Positions 23,666 through 33,661 of a stretch of 64,000 bases of DNA are shown here, in pieces (within the stretch, counting starts at the first letter, position 1; the number at the start of each line of letters is the position of its first letter). This stretch comes from Clostridiales bacterium Firm_04 (lineage in GTDB: Bacteria > Bacillota > Clostridia > Oscillospirales > Ruminococcaceae): assembly GCA_001603005.1 (NCBI GenBank), contig LVAJ01000013.1:186001-250000 (forward strand), read 5' to 3'. The position numbers and the translations under genes are program-made. The notes beneath the pieces were generated by a model. That model was not told where the DNA came from. It did no database searches and was given only the letters and a program-made list of their open reading frames with translations.

Positions 23666-25219
23666 TCAGAATCGGAAATACAGGAACGGATCGTTCATGC
23701 CGCGGTAGATGCAGTAAACGGAGAGGCTGAAAATCAGGATCAGCTCCGGCATCCAGAATACCTTTCCGACGGCAGCCTTCCTGTTTTTCGGAAGCTGCAC
23801 ATAGAAATATTCGCGGAACAGCACCGGCGCGATCAGCAGGATCAGCCACCATTTTTTCAGCGTGACCGCAAGGATCGCGAGCAGCAGGGTTTCTGCCAGC
23901 CAGAAGAACTGTCCGAGCTGATATTTCTGCCGGTTCTGCATCATTTTGTAGATGTTCTCCGGCAGTGCCGTGGAAAAGAGCAGTCCGAGGATGAGCCATT
24001 TTCCGTAGGTGCTGAAATAGTTGACATAGTCGGTCGGGAACAGCGCTTCTCCGCCGAAGCCCCAGAGCTTTGCGAAGTAGATGCCGAGCTGCTTCATGTC
24101 GGAGATCGCAAAGAGCAGCCACGACATCGGGATCCAGAACAGCATGTACAGATGACCGACCGCTTTATGCCGATTGAGGAATTTGCCGTACCATGTTTTT
24201 TCGGCAGCGAGCAGCCCGAACAGGAGCAGTCCCCAGAGGATGAAGTTCCAGTCGGCGCCGTGCCAGAATCCGGTCAGCGCCCAGACCACGAGCATATTGC
24301 GGTACATGCGCTTCTGCCCCTTGCGGTTGCCGCCGAGCGGGATGTAGACGTATTCGCGGAACCATGTGCCGAGCGTCATGTGCCAGCGGCGCCAGAACTC
24401 GGTCATGGTGACGGAGAGATACGGATGATTGAAGTTCTGCGGGAAATGGAAACCGAACATCTTGCCCATGCCGATCGCCATTTGCGAGTAACCGGAGAAG
24501 TCGAAGTAGAGCTGGAAGCTGTAAGCAAAAATGCCCATCCACGCGGCTTTTGTCGAGATCGCGTCATAGCCGACCGCCTGCAGATCGCTCCAGAGTCCGC
24601 CGAGACGGTTCGCGAGCAGTACCTTTTTGCCGAGACCGATCAGAAAGATCTGCAAGCCGTCGAGAAATTCATCCCGCTGCACGGTTCTGTCATGCAGCTC
24701 CTTCTGCACATCGGAGAACCGGACGATCGGGCCTGCGATCAGCTGCGGGAACAGCAGGATATAGGTGCCGAGATCAACGAGATTGTATTCGACCTTGACG
24801 TCGCCGCGGTAGACGTCGATCAGATAGGACGCGATCTGGAATGTGAAAAAGCTGATGCCGAGCGGCAGCACGAGATTGGTCAGCGGCAGATCGACAAACG
24901 GCAGCACATTCAGATTTTTGAGGAAGAAATCGGCGTATTTGAAGATGAACAGATTGCCGAAATCCCAGACCAGACCGATCGTAAGATAGAGCTTTTTGTA
25001 TCTGTCGTTCCTGCCGATGAACATGCCTGCGATCCAGTTGATGACAACGGATATGAGGATCAGGTAGAGGTATGCCGGCGTTTCGATCGCACCGTATGCA
25101 TAGAATACGATGCTGAAGAACAGCAGTACCAGATTCTTGCTGCGTTTGCTGACTAGCATATACACGATCAGGCAAAACGGCAAAAACCAGAATAAAAACG
25201 CAAAACTGCTGAAAACCAT
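23666..25219 (-). CDS. MBOAT-family membrane-bound O-acyltransferase
   Basis: 517 residues, polytopic. Family marks: LPLGISFFTFQ, LFPQLIAGPI, FWRRWHMTLGTWFREYVYIP and the active-site His in GFWHGADWNFILWG (about 321). This is the AlgI/DltB-like subgroup that moves acyl groups across the membrane for surface polymers. AGGAGA precedes the ATG. The following SGNH hydrolase is the expected partner; the gene follows the CDF transporter by 31 bases. Confidence 0.92.
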   Translation of the reverse strand: MVFSSFAFLFWFLPFCLIVYMLVSKRSKNLVLLFFSIVFYAYGAIETPAYLYLILISVVINWIAGMFIGRNDRYKKLYLTIGLVWDFGNLFIFKYADFFLKNLNVLPFVDLPLTNLVLPLGISFFTFQIASYLIDVYRGDVKVEYNLVDLGTYILLFPQLIAGPIVRFSDVQKELHDRTVQRDEFLDGLQIFLIGLGKKVLLANRLGGLWSDLQAVGYDAISTKAAWMGIFAYSFQLYFDFSGYSQMAIGMGKMFGFHFPQNFNHPYLSVTMTEFWRRWHMTLGTWFREYVYIPLGGNRKGQKRMYRNMLVVWALTGFWHGADWNFILWGLLLFGLLAAEKTWYGKFLNRHKAVGHLYMLFWIPMSWLLFAISDMKQLGIYFAKLWGFGGEALFPTDYVNYFSTYGKWLILGLLFSTALPENIYKMMQNRQKYQLGQFFWLAETLLLAILAVTLKKWWLILLIAPVLFREYFYVQLPKNRKAAVGKVFWMPELILIFSLSVYCIYRGMNDPFLYFRF

Positions 25220-25250
25220 GTGCTTCTCCTATTCTGAAATTTTGATACAG

Positions 25251-26366
25251 TCACTCGCTGAAATCGCGGTCGATATTGATGAAGAACTGATAATCCGGAA
25301 AACGCTCCGTGAGCTGCTGCCGGATCGCATCGGTGATCGGCTCCGCCTGTTCCGTTTCATAGTCGAGCATGATGTCGAAGGATACAGCGCGTACTGCTTC
25401 CTCGGTGTAGAACCCGTGCATCTGCAAGATTTCCGGATACTGGCTGACAATATGCCGGACAGCCTCGCGGATCTGCTGTGCGGTTTCGCTGTGCGTATTG
25501 GTGGCGTAAATGCCGATCGTGAGCAGTACGCCGAAATCCTGATAGATCTGCGGGACGATCTGGCGGGACAGCGCGTCGATCTCGCGCGCAGTCAGATGAT
25601 CGTCGATCTCGATGTGCACCGAGCCGAAGTACTTGTCCGGACCGTAATTGTGCAGGATCAGGTCATAGGCGCCGTGGACTTCGGGGTATTCGCAGATGCG
25701 GCTGCGGATCTGCGCGGTCATTTCGTCGTCCGCGCGGATGCCGATGATATGATTGAGCGTTTCGGTGATGATCTCGATGCCGGCTTTCAGGATGAATCCG
25801 GAGATCGCGATGCCGAGGATGCCTTCCAGATTCCAGCCGAGCGACATGCTCGCGGCAGCGCCGATCAGCGTTGCAAGACCGATGACGGCATCGAACATCG
25901 CGTCCGTTCCGGAAGCGGTCAGCGAGCCGGAGTTGAGATCGCTGCCCTTCTTTTTATAGTATCTGCCGAGGAGCAGCTTTGCAGCGATACCGGCTGACAG
26001 GATTACGAGCGAGATCACGCTGTAATCCGACTGCACCGGATGGATCAGCTTGACGACGGATTCCTTCAGCGAGGTCAGTCCCGCGACCAGCACGAGCACC
26101 GCGATCAGCGATGCGGAGATGTATTCGATTCTGCCGTGCCCGTAAGGATGCTTGCGGTCGGCGGCTTTTCCGGCGAGCTTTGCGCCGATAATGGTGATCA
26201 GCGAGGAAAGTGCATCGCTGAGGTTATTGACGGCATCGAGAATGACGGCGATCGAATGCGCATGCAGACCGACTGCCGCCTTTGCGATCACAAGCATCAG
26301 ATTGACACCGATGCCGCGGTAACTGACGCGGACGATTTCTTCTGTCCGGCTGGCTTCCTGTTGCAT
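25251..26366 (-). CDS. Cation diffusion facilitator (CDF) transporter
   Basis: 371 residues from the ATG at 26366 (CGGAGGC upstream). Six-helix CDF core with the metal-site pattern LDAVNNLSDALSS in TM2, the HPYGHGRIEYISA loop, and a second ASGTDAMFDAV site in TM5, then a cytoplasmic ferredoxin-like domain (about 205-371). CDF proteins export Zn, Mn, Fe or similar ions by proton antiport; the metal is not determined. It heads the run leading into MBOAT. Confidence 0.92.
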   Translation of the reverse strand: MQQEASRTEEIVRVSYRGIGVNLMLVIAKAAVGLHAHSIAVILDAVNNLSDALSSLITIIGAKLAGKAADRKHPYGHGRIEYISASLIAVLVLVAGLTSLKESVVKLIHPVQSDYSVISLVILSAGIAAKLLLGRYYKKKGSDLNSGSLTASGTDAMFDAVIGLATLIGAAASMSLGWNLEGILGIAISGFILKAGIEIITETLNHIIGIRADDEMTAQIRSRICEYPEVHGAYDLILHNYGPDKYFGSVHIEIDDHLTAREIDALSRQIVPQIYQDFGVLLTIGIYATNTHSETAQQIREAVRHIVSQYPEILQMHGFYTEEAVRAVSFDIMLDYETEQAEPITDAIRQQLTERFPDYQFFINIDRDFSE

Positions 26367-26431
26367 AAAATGCCTCCGTGAGCGGTTCCGATTCGTTCGG
26401 ATCAACTGGATTACATAACAAACCACCATAC

Positions 26432-26460
26432 ATTATAGCACACAGCCTGCAAAATGTCAA
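26432..26460 (-). promoter_or_regulatory. Consensus promoter of the CDF gene
   Basis: TTGACA (26455-26460), 17 bases, TATAAT (26432-26437) on the minus strand, 66 bases before the start. Confidence 0.8.
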
Positions 26461-26552
26461 GAAACAGGCGCTTTTGTCACGATCCGGCACAGATGAGACT
26501 GCCGCAATTGTCTGAACAGTTTTACCTTTTCAATTATTTTACCAGAAATCAT

Positions 26553-26581
26553 TTGATTTTTCTGAAATGATGTGTTATAAT
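26553..26581 (+). promoter_or_regulatory. Promoter of the dockerin-protein gene at 26970
   Basis: TTGATT (26553-26558), 17 bases, TATAAT (26576-26581). It drives a leader of about 380 bases. Confidence 0.7.
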
Positions 26582-26587
26582 ATAATA

Positions 26588-26969
26588 GCGTAAATGTATC
26601 CGCTGATCGGTATAAGACGGCATCGCCGGATTATATACTATCATAATAAAGGAGGAACAGACAGTCTGCTTTGCATGTACGTGCATTGCGGCAGGGCGCG
26701 GACCCCGCAGTCAGAGGGCGCTGCGGCGGAAACGGCTGCTGTATACATGCCTTTGCAGGATCACAAAAACGGAATTTGCTCTGATCGGGTTCCGATTCAG
26801 AATGCGGATACATGGATCTGTGCCGGAACGGTACAGATCCGCTGCGTCATCAAGTCCGGCATCGCCGCAGTGGTGCCGGCAGTCCGGCAGATTTGCCGCG
26901 CAGAAAATCCAAATGCACCGGCGGACAGGCGGCAGTCCTGCGGGTGCAGACAGAAAGGAGTTTGTTGTC
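26588..26969 (+). other. Long structured 5' leader of unknown type
   Basis: About 380 bases between promoter and start codon. It contains a strong Shine-Dalgarno-like AAAGGAGG (26648-26655) without a well-placed start codon, and a clear hairpin GGATCTGTGCCG/CGGTACAGATCC near 26815-26840. No known riboswitch class was recognised. An open frame through it gives a Cys/Arg-rich peptide with no protein-like features, so it is regarded as untranslated or decayed. Confidence 0.4.
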
Positions 26970-28154
26970 ATGAATAAACTGATGTGCGCAGTTTCATCCG
27001 CTGCCCTCGCAGCTGCGTCCATGCTCGGAAGTTCCGTCATGCCTGTGGGCGCTGTCGTGAACGGGAATGTCAGCGAATCTGTTTTTTCGCTCATGTCTGA
27101 CGGAAAGCATGAGATCACAGTGGAACCGGGCGATACGGTTCCGGTCGCGCTGTATTTCCCGCAGTCAAACGGTGTTCAGCAAATACTGCTTCATTTTGCG
27201 ATCGGTCTGGACGGAAATCTGAACGATACGCTCGGAAAGGGTTCTGTCATGGACAGGGAGGGCAATGTCATCGAGAATTTTGAAAGCGCCTTTGGCTACT
27301 ACGGGATCCAGATGGTCCCGCACAGTCAGTCATCCGCCGCTGAGAGCCCCTTTTATCCCGATCCGGCTTGTCTGGACAGCGGCATTATGATGAAAGATCC
27401 GGCGGCTGCAGGCTATGTCGATTCCGGTTCATATGCGTTCTTCACTCCGAATGCGTGGAATATGCTATATATTGCGAGAGAGGCGCTTATGAACGGCGTG
27501 AATCAGGACTCCTACGATGCATGGAAGGCTGCGGGCGGAGATCGGGGGAAGGACTTCGATTACGAGAATTATGTCCCTGTCACGAAATGGACAAAGGATG
27601 AAGCATGGGCGTATGATACGCCGCTGGCAGAGTTTGATCTCGTACTTCCGGAGGATCTGCCGCACGGTACCTATGTGCTGGATGTTTACCGTGAGCCGTT
27701 ATACAATAATCATCCGTCATCGCTTTTCAATGATGACAATGAACTGCGTGACAAAAGCGAATGGGGGATCCTCAATTCCGAGGTTTTCGGAATTGATGAC
27801 GACGCTCTCGAAAATCTGAAACGGCCATTTAGCGTGGAGCATCTGACGATCCATGTCGGACAGCCGGGGAAACCGCGGCTGCAGGATCTGAAGCCGACGC
27901 GTCTGCCTGTCATGACAACGCCGCTGACAGGCGAGGAAAAGTTCGGCGATATCGACTGCAGCGGCGAGATCGGCGTCAATGACGTTGTGCTGCTGAACCG
28001 GTATCTTTGCAGATCCGTGGAGCTTACAAAACTTGGCATGCTCAATTCTGACTGTGAACGCGACGGTAGAATTGATGCGAATGACAGCACCAAGATGAAG
28101 CAGTTTGTGACCAGTCAGATCACAGAGGATGCGCTTGGAAAGCTGTCCGAATAA
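26970..28154 (+). CDS. Secreted protein with C-terminal dockerin
   Basis: 394 residues from the ATG at 26970 (AAAGGAG upstream). Signal peptide about 1-28 (ends near VMPVGAVV). The middle (about 30-310) begins with a beta-rich segment like a cohesin/CBM strand pattern (EPGDTVPVALYFPQSNGVQQ) but no catalytic family was recognised. The C-terminal dockerin (about 325-385) has loops DIDCSGEIGVND and DCERDGRIDAND. The scaffoldin gene follows by 89 bases on the same strand, so the two may be cotranscribed. Confidence 0.78.
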   Translation: MNKLMCAVSSAALAAASMLGSSVMPVGAVVNGNVSESVFSLMSDGKHEITVEPGDTVPVALYFPQSNGVQQILLHFAIGLDGNLNDTLGKGSVMDREGNVIENFESAFGYYGIQMVPHSQSSAAESPFYPDPACLDSGIMMKDPAAAGYVDSGSYAFFTPNAWNMLYIAREALMNGVNQDSYDAWKAAGGDRGKDFDYENYVPVTKWTKDEAWAYDTPLAEFDLVLPEDLPHGTYVLDVYREPLYNNHPSSLFNDDNELRDKSEWGILNSEVFGIDDDALENLKRPFSVEHLTIHVGQPGKPRLQDLKPTRLPVMTTPLTGEEKFGDIDCSGEIGVNDVVLLNRYLCRSVELTKLGMLNSDCERDGRIDANDSTKMKQFVTSQITEDALGKLSE

Positions 28155-28243
28155 TCGGGCTCTGGCATCGGAAGCCTGAAAAATGATATGGGGATGTGCG
28201 CGGTGCAGGCGTACCGCGTGCATCATCCGGAAAGGGAATTAAG

Positions 28244-31200
28244 ATGAAGAAACTCATTTCTGCTCTTTCCGCTTTGTGCCTTGCATCGTCATCACTGGCG
28301 GGTGCATTTCCTGCTGCGGTATCGCCTGTGCAGATCATCACGGCGAGCGCAGCGGATCAGATTGTTTATAACCTGATCCCGCATGATAAGGAGTACGAAT
28401 CGGCGGAACAGACAGGCAAGAAGAACAATGTCTACAAGGCAGAAGGCGGCGAGGAGCTGGTCATTGACTGGACGATCAAGAATGATCAGGGTACTGCGGG
28501 TATCCAGATGAACCTTGACTTTACGCAGGTCGAGTATGTGAGCAGCAAGGCAGGCAAGGCATACAGAATCACGCCGACGCTCAGCGACTACAAGAACGGC
28601 AAGGATCTGAAACAGGGCGAAGTGACCTATGCATGGGCACAGGACAATGCGGTCACCGCGAATGACAACGCGGTTGTCTGTTCGTTCACAGTCAATGTGC
28701 CGGATGCAAAGGGAACCTATACCGTCAAGCTCGACGAAAGAAACGGTCTGACGAACAAGGCGATCCCGAAGGATCAGACGCAGCAGCATGACTTTGTGTT
28801 CCACGGTCTGGATATCGAAGTCGGCGGCGGCGGTCAGCAGAGCACGCAGAACCATTCCGACGGCGACAAGATCATCTACAACCTGATCCCGAGCGGCAAG
28901 GACTACGAATCGGCGGAACAGACAGGCAAGAAGAACAATGTTTACAAGGCAGAAGGCGGCGAGGAGCTGGTCATCGACTGGACGATCAAGAATGATCAGG
29001 GTACTGCCGGTATCCAGATGAACCTTGACTTCACGCAGGTCGAGTACGTCAGCAGCAAGGCCGGCAAGGCATACAGAATCACGCCGACGCTCAGCGACTA
29101 CAAGAACGGCAAGGATCTGAAACAGGGCGAAGTGACCTATGCATGGGCACAGGACAACGCGGTCACCGCGAATGACAACGCAGTTGTCTGCTCGTTCACA
29201 GTCAATGTGCCGGATGCAAAGGGAACCTATACCGTCAAGCTCGACGAAAGAAACGGTCTGACGAACAAGGCGATCCCGAAGGATCAGACACAGCAGCATG
29301 ACTTTGTGTTCCACGGTCTGGATATCGAAGTCGGCGGCGGCGGTCAGCAGAGCACGCAGAACCATTCCGACGGCGACAAGATCATCTATAACCTGATCCC
29401 GAGCGGCAAGGATTACGAGTCCGCAGAGGATACGGGCAAGAAGAACAATGTCTACAACGCAACTGCCGGCGAGGAGCTGGTCATTGACTGGACGATCAAG
29501 AATGATCAGGGTACTGCGGGTATGCAGATGTATTTCTCCTTCAGTGAGCTTGAACTGGTCAGCGCGAAGGCGGGCAGAGCATACCGTATCACGCCGACAT
29601 TCAATGATTACACGAAGACCAACCGTCTGAAGCAGGGCGAAGCGGTTTACGACTGGGCACAGGATACCGAATTGACAGCAGATGACAACGCGGTTCTTTA
29701 TTCGTTTACTGTCAAAGTCCCGGACGAAAAAGGTACTTATCCGATCGGCTTGAACAATTCGGAAAAGAACAAGGTTGTGCCGAAGAATCAGGATGATCCG
29801 TATAATTTTGATTTCTACGGACTGGATATCATTGTGGCTAACGGCGGCACAGGCACTGTCAAGCAGCCGGATGCAGACACGATCATCTACAACCTGATCC
29901 CGCATGACGGCGATTATGAATCCGCAGAGGAATCGGGCAAGCAGAACAATGTTTACAATGCAACTGCCGGCGAGGAACTGGTCATCGACTGGACGATCAA
30001 GAATGATCAGGGTACCGCAGGCATCCAGATGAACCTTGACTTTACACAGGTCGAGTATGTGAGCAGCAAGGCAGGCAAGGCGTACCGAATCACGCCGACG
30101 CTCAGCGACTACAAGAACGGCAAGGATCTGAAACAGGGCGAAGTGACCTATGCATGGGCACAGGACAACGCAGTTACCGCAAATGATAATGCAGTTGTGT
30201 GCTCGTTCACGGTCAATGTGCCGGATGAAAAGGGTACCTACACCGTCAAGCTCGACAAGAGAAACGGTCTGACAAACAAGGCGATCCCGAAGGATCAGAC
30301 GCAGCAGCATGACTTTGTGTTCTACGGTCTGGATATCGTGGTCGGCGGCGGTCAGCTGAGCTCGCAGGGCACTGTGAAGCAGCCGGATGCAGACACGATC
30401 ATCTACAACCTGATCCCGAGCGGCAAGGATTACGAGTCCGCAGAGGAAACCGGCAAGCAGAACAATGTTTACAATGCAACTGCCGGCGAGGAACTGGTCA
30501 TCGACTGGACGATCAAGAACGATCAGGGTACTGCGGGTATCCAGATGAACCTTGACTTTACGCAGGTCGAATACGTGAGCAGCAAGGCAGGCAAGGCATA
30601 CCGAATCACGCCGACACTCAGTGATTACAAGAACGGCAAGGATCTGAAACAGGGTGAAGTGACCTATGCATGGGCACAGGACAATGCGGTCACCGCAAAT
30701 GATAATGCAGTTGTGTGCTCGTTCACGGTCAATGTGCCGGATGAAAAGGGCACCTACACCGTCAAGCTCGACAAGCGAAACGGTCTGACAAACAAGGCGA
30801 TCCCGAAGGATCAGACGCAGCAGCATGACTTTGTGTTCTACGGTCTGGATATCGTGGTCGGCGGCGGCGGTCAGCAGAGCTCGCAGGGCACTGTGAAGCA
30901 GCCGGATGCAGATACGATCATCTACAACCTGATCCCGAGCGGCAAGGATTATGAATCCGCAGAGGAATCGGGCAAGCAGAACAATGTTTACAATGCAACT
31001 GCCGGCGAGGAACTGGTCATCGACTGGACGATCAAGAACGATCAGGGTACTGCGGGTATCCAGATGAATCTTGACTTTACACAGGTCGAGTACGTGAGCA
31101 GCAAGGCAGGCAAGGCATACAGAATCACGCCGACACTCAGCGACTACAAGAACGGCAAGGATCTGAAACAGGGCGAAGTGACCTATGCATGGGCACAGGA

Positions 31201-33598
31201 CAATGCGGTTACCGCAAACGACAACGCAGTTGTCTGTTCGTTCACGGTCAATGTGCCGGATGAAAAGGGCACTTACACCGTCAAGCTCGACAAGCGAAAT
31301 GGTCTGACGAACAAGGCAATCCCGAAGGATCAGACGCAGCAGCATGACTTTGTGTTCTACGGTCTGGATATCGTGGTCGGCGGCGGCGGTCAGCAGAGCT
31401 CGCAGGGCACTGTGAAGCAGCCGGATGCAGATACGATCATCTACAACCTGATCCCGAGCGGCAAGGATTATGAATCCGCAGAGGAATCCGGCAAGCAGAA
31501 CAATGTTTACAATGCGACTGCCGGCGAGGAACTGGTCATCGACTGGACGATCAAGAATGATCAGGGTACCGCGGGTATCCAGATGAACCTTGACTTCACG
31601 CAGGTCGAGTACGTGAGCAGCAAGGCAGGCAAGGCATACAGAATCACGCCGACACTCAGCGACTACAAGAACGGCAAGGATCTGAAACAGGGCGAAGTGA
31701 CCTATGCATGGGCGCAGGACAACGCAGTTACCGCAAATGATAATGCAGTTGTGTGCTCGTTCACGGTCAATGTGCCGGATGAAAAGGGCACTTACACCGT
31801 CAAGCTCGACAAGAGAAACGGTCTGACGAACAAGGCGATCCCGAAGGATCAGACGCAGCAGCATGACTTTGTGTTCTACGGTCTGGATATCGTGGTCGGC
31901 GAACCTACCACAACATCTTCCGGTACGACGCCGACACAGCCGACGGAAACCACGACAACGCAGACTGTCACCAATCCGCCGGAAAGTGCAGGCTCTGTGA
32001 GCTGGACGATCGGCGAGCGCACTGCTGCGAAGGGCGGCGCAGTCAAGATTCCGGTCATCGTCAGCAAGGACGACGGCACCGCAGGCTTTGTTGCAAAGTT
32101 TGAATTTGATGACAGTCTGAAATTCGACTGCATCGAATGGGCAAACGGCTACTCCGGCGATGCGGTCCTCAATCAGGATCAGCAGGTCGTTGTCTGGGCA
32201 AGCCCGTCCGGCAGCGATGAAAACGCTGATGACACGATCCTCTACCTGAACTTTATCGCACCGGAAAATGAAGGCAGTTATCCGGTCAGATTCAGCAGCC
32301 TTGAAGTGACAAACACGATGGGCGAGACGCTTGATGCAAAGACGACGGACGGCGCAGTCAAGGTCGATCCGAACCTTGTTGCAGCAGGCGAAGCAAGCTG
32401 GACGATCGGCAAGGGCACGGCAAAATCCGGCGATACGGCAATCGTTCCGGTTATCGTCAAGGATCCGAACGGTACAGCGGGCATCACGGCGCGCTTTGAT
32501 TACGATCCGCGCCTGACATTCCTCGGATTTGAGTGGGGCGATCAGTATTCTGATGCAGCGGAGCTCAATCCGGATAAGTGCTCGGTTGTCTGGGCAAACG
32601 GCAACGGCTCGGATGAAACGGCAGACGGCGAAGTGCTGTATCTGAAGTTCACCGCACCTGAGGAAGAAGGCGAATATCCTGTTTCGTTCGCACTTCTGGA
32701 TGTGACCAACACTGACGATCAGCAGCTTCTTGTTACCCGTACAAGCGGCGCAGTTGTGACGGACAATACTGAAATTGATCCGCCGAAGCCGAATCTGTCC
32801 ATCGTGACAAATTATGAGCTGAAATACACGCCGCCGACACGGAAGAACTACTGGTCGCATGATACGCGTACCTTCAAGGAAAACGGCGGCTTTGACGGCA
32901 TGACTGCGGAGCTGACGGTCTACAAGTACTATGTCAACGAAAAGAACGAGTTCACCGACGCAAAGGGCAATACCATGAACGACGGCGCCGGCAACCCGAT
33001 CCTCTATAATCCGAACGGCGAGTTCCCGCTCGGCAAGGCACAGGCATTTGAAACGCGTTCCAAGGACGTTTCCGCACTGGTCGAGGCAACGGCGGGCAAT
33101 ACGCCGAAGGAGGTCTGGGATCAGTCCAGAAATGCAGGCTCCAAGGATCACAAGTTCACGCTGGATCTGATGTATCATGCAGAACGCGAAACGGATGCGG
33201 ATTACAAGATCAGCGACGAAGCGATCCGGCTCGGCACGCACGATATCTTCATCGGCGTCAAGGGCGACTACAATCTGGACGACCGCGTCAGCGTTGACGA
33301 CGCACAGAACGCACTGAAGTTCTATACGGAGTACTATGTTGCAGGCAATACGGATACCAAGCTGAATGAGAATCCGGAGCTTGACGGAACAGACGGACTG
33401 GTGTTCTATCTGGTGAACGTCGTATTCCGGAAGGGCGACGCATCCTCTGCAATGGCAGATCCGCAGAGAATCGGCGCAGATGACGCACAGTCGATCCTGA
33501 TCTACTACACAGAGAATAATGTTGCGGGCAATGACACCACTTGGGAGGATGTTGTCGGCTACGATCTTCTCGATTCGTTCTATCAGGGTAAGGCATAA
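28244..33598 (+). CDS. Scaffoldin-like protein with nine cohesin-like modules and C-terminal dockerin
   Basis: 1784 residues from the ATG at 28244 (AAAGGGA upstream). Signal peptide about 1-34; seven tandem modules of about 170 residues (about 35-1219), each starting IIYNLIP and containing ELVIDWTIKNDQGTAGIQMN and VTYAWAQDNAVTANDNAVV; a TTT/PT linker; two further cohesin-like modules (about 1250-1374 and 1381-1505) with SWTIGERTAAKGGAVKIPV-type starts; an X-like module (about 1519-1667); and a dockerin (about 1669-1782) with DYNLDDRVSVDDAQ and a second DDAQ loop. Extracellular assembly of dockerin enzymes is the expected role. Modules 1-2 and 4-7 are almost identical; module 3 is divergent. 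Confidence 0.85.
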   Translation: MKKLISALSALCLASSSLAGAFPAAVSPVQIITASAADQIVYNLIPHDKEYESAEQTGKKNNVYKAEGGEELVIDWTIKNDQGTAGIQMNLDFTQVEYVSSKAGKAYRITPTLSDYKNGKDLKQGEVTYAWAQDNAVTANDNAVVCSFTVNVPDAKGTYTVKLDERNGLTNKAIPKDQTQQHDFVFHGLDIEVGGGGQQSTQNHSDGDKIIYNLIPSGKDYESAEQTGKKNNVYKAEGGEELVIDWTIKNDQGTAGIQMNLDFTQVEYVSSKAGKAYRITPTLSDYKNGKDLKQGEVTYAWAQDNAVTANDNAVVCSFTVNVPDAKGTYTVKLDERNGLTNKAIPKDQTQQHDFVFHGLDIEVGGGGQQSTQNHSDGDKIIYNLIPSGKDYESAEDTGKKNNVYNATAGEELVIDWTIKNDQGTAGMQMYFSFSELELVSAKAGRAYRITPTFNDYTKTNRLKQGEAVYDWAQDTELTADDNAVLYSFTVKVPDEKGTYPIGLNNSEKNKVVPKNQDDPYNFDFYGLDIIVANGGTGTVKQPDADTIIYNLIPHDGDYESAEESGKQNNVYNATAGEELVIDWTIKNDQGTAGIQMNLDFTQVEYVSSKAGKAYRITPTLSDYKNGKDLKQGEVTYAWAQDNAVTANDNAVVCSFTVNVPDEKGTYTVKLDKRNGLTNKAIPKDQTQQHDFVFYGLDIVVGGGQLSSQGTVKQPDADTIIYNLIPSGKDYESAEETGKQNNVYNATAGEELVIDWTIKNDQGTAGIQMNLDFTQVEYVSSKAGKAYRITPTLSDYKNGKDLKQGEVTYAWAQDNAVTANDNAVVCSFTVNVPDEKGTYTVKLDKRNGLTNKAIPKDQTQQHDFVFYGLDIVVGGGGQQSSQGTVKQPDADTIIYNLIPSGKDYESAEESGKQNNVYNATAGEELVIDWTIKNDQGTAGIQMNLDFTQVEYVSSKAGKAYRITPTLSDYKNGKDLKQGEVTYAWAQDNAVTANDNAVVCSFTVNVPDEKGTYTVKLDKRNGLTNKAIPKDQTQQHDFVFYGLDIVVGGGGQQSSQGTVKQPDADTIIYNLIPSGKDYESAEESGKQNNVYNATAGEELVIDWTIKNDQGTAGIQMNLDFTQVEYVSSKAGKAYRITPTLSDYKNGKDLKQGEVTYAWAQDNAVTANDNAVVCSFTVNVPDEKGTYTVKLDKRNGLTNKAIPKDQTQQHDFVFYGLDIVVGEPTTTSSGTTPTQPTETTTTQTVTNPPESAGSVSWTIGERTAAKGGAVKIPVIVSKDDGTAGFVAKFEFDDSLKFDCIEWANGYSGDAVLNQDQQVVVWASPSGSDENADDTILYLNFIAPENEGSYPVRFSSLEVTNTMGETLDAKTTDGAVKVDPNLVAAGEASWTIGKGTAKSGDTAIVPVIVKDPNGTAGITARFDYDPRLTFLGFEWGDQYSDAAELNPDKCSVVWANGNGSDETADGEVLYLKFTAPEEEGEYPVSFALLDVTNTDDQQLLVTRTSGAVVTDNTEIDPPKPNLSIVTNYELKYTPPTRKNYWSHDTRTFKENGGFDGMTAELTVYKYYVNEKNEFTDAKGNTMNDGAGNPILYNPNGEFPLGKAQAFETRSKDVSALVEATAGNTPKEVWDQSRNAGSKDHKFTLDLMYHAERETDADYKISDEAIRLGTHDIFIGVKGDYNLDDRVSVDDAQNALKFYTEYYVAGNTDTKLNENPELDGTDGLVFYLVNVVFRKGDASSAMADPQRIGADDAQSILIYYTENNVAGNDTTWEDVVGYDLLDSFYQGKA
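28348..31905 (+). repeat. Seven tandem 0.5-kb cohesin-like coding repeats
   Basis: Unit starts are spaced 510, 510, 501, 516, 519 and 519 bases. Copies 1-2 and copies 4-7 are nearly identical at base level, with mostly silent scattered changes; copy 3 is clearly older. This points to recent duplication or gene conversion and will be an assembly hazard. Confidence 0.92.
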
Positions 33599-33610
33599 GC
33601 GCATAAACGA

Positions 33611-33647
33611 AAAGAGATGCTCGATGTAAATCGGGCATCTCTTTTTT
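33611..33647. terminator. Bidirectional terminator between scaffoldin and LRR-peptidase genes
   Basis: AAAGAGATGC and GCATCTCTTTTTT arms with a run of six Ts on the plus strand; it lies between convergent genes. Confidence 0.92.
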
Positions 33648-33661
33648 GCGAATGTCTTCCT

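Noticed and set aside
26594-26977. 127-residue ORF in the leader of the dockerin gene
   Set aside because: No usable ribosome site before its ATG, Cys/Arg-rich random composition, and it overlaps the true start of the secreted protein.
28292-33604. 1770-residue open frame antisense to the scaffoldin
   Set aside because: It mirrors a highly repetitive, biased coding sequence, has no ribosome site or domain, and the plus-strand product has a signal peptide, cohesin-like modules and a dockerin.
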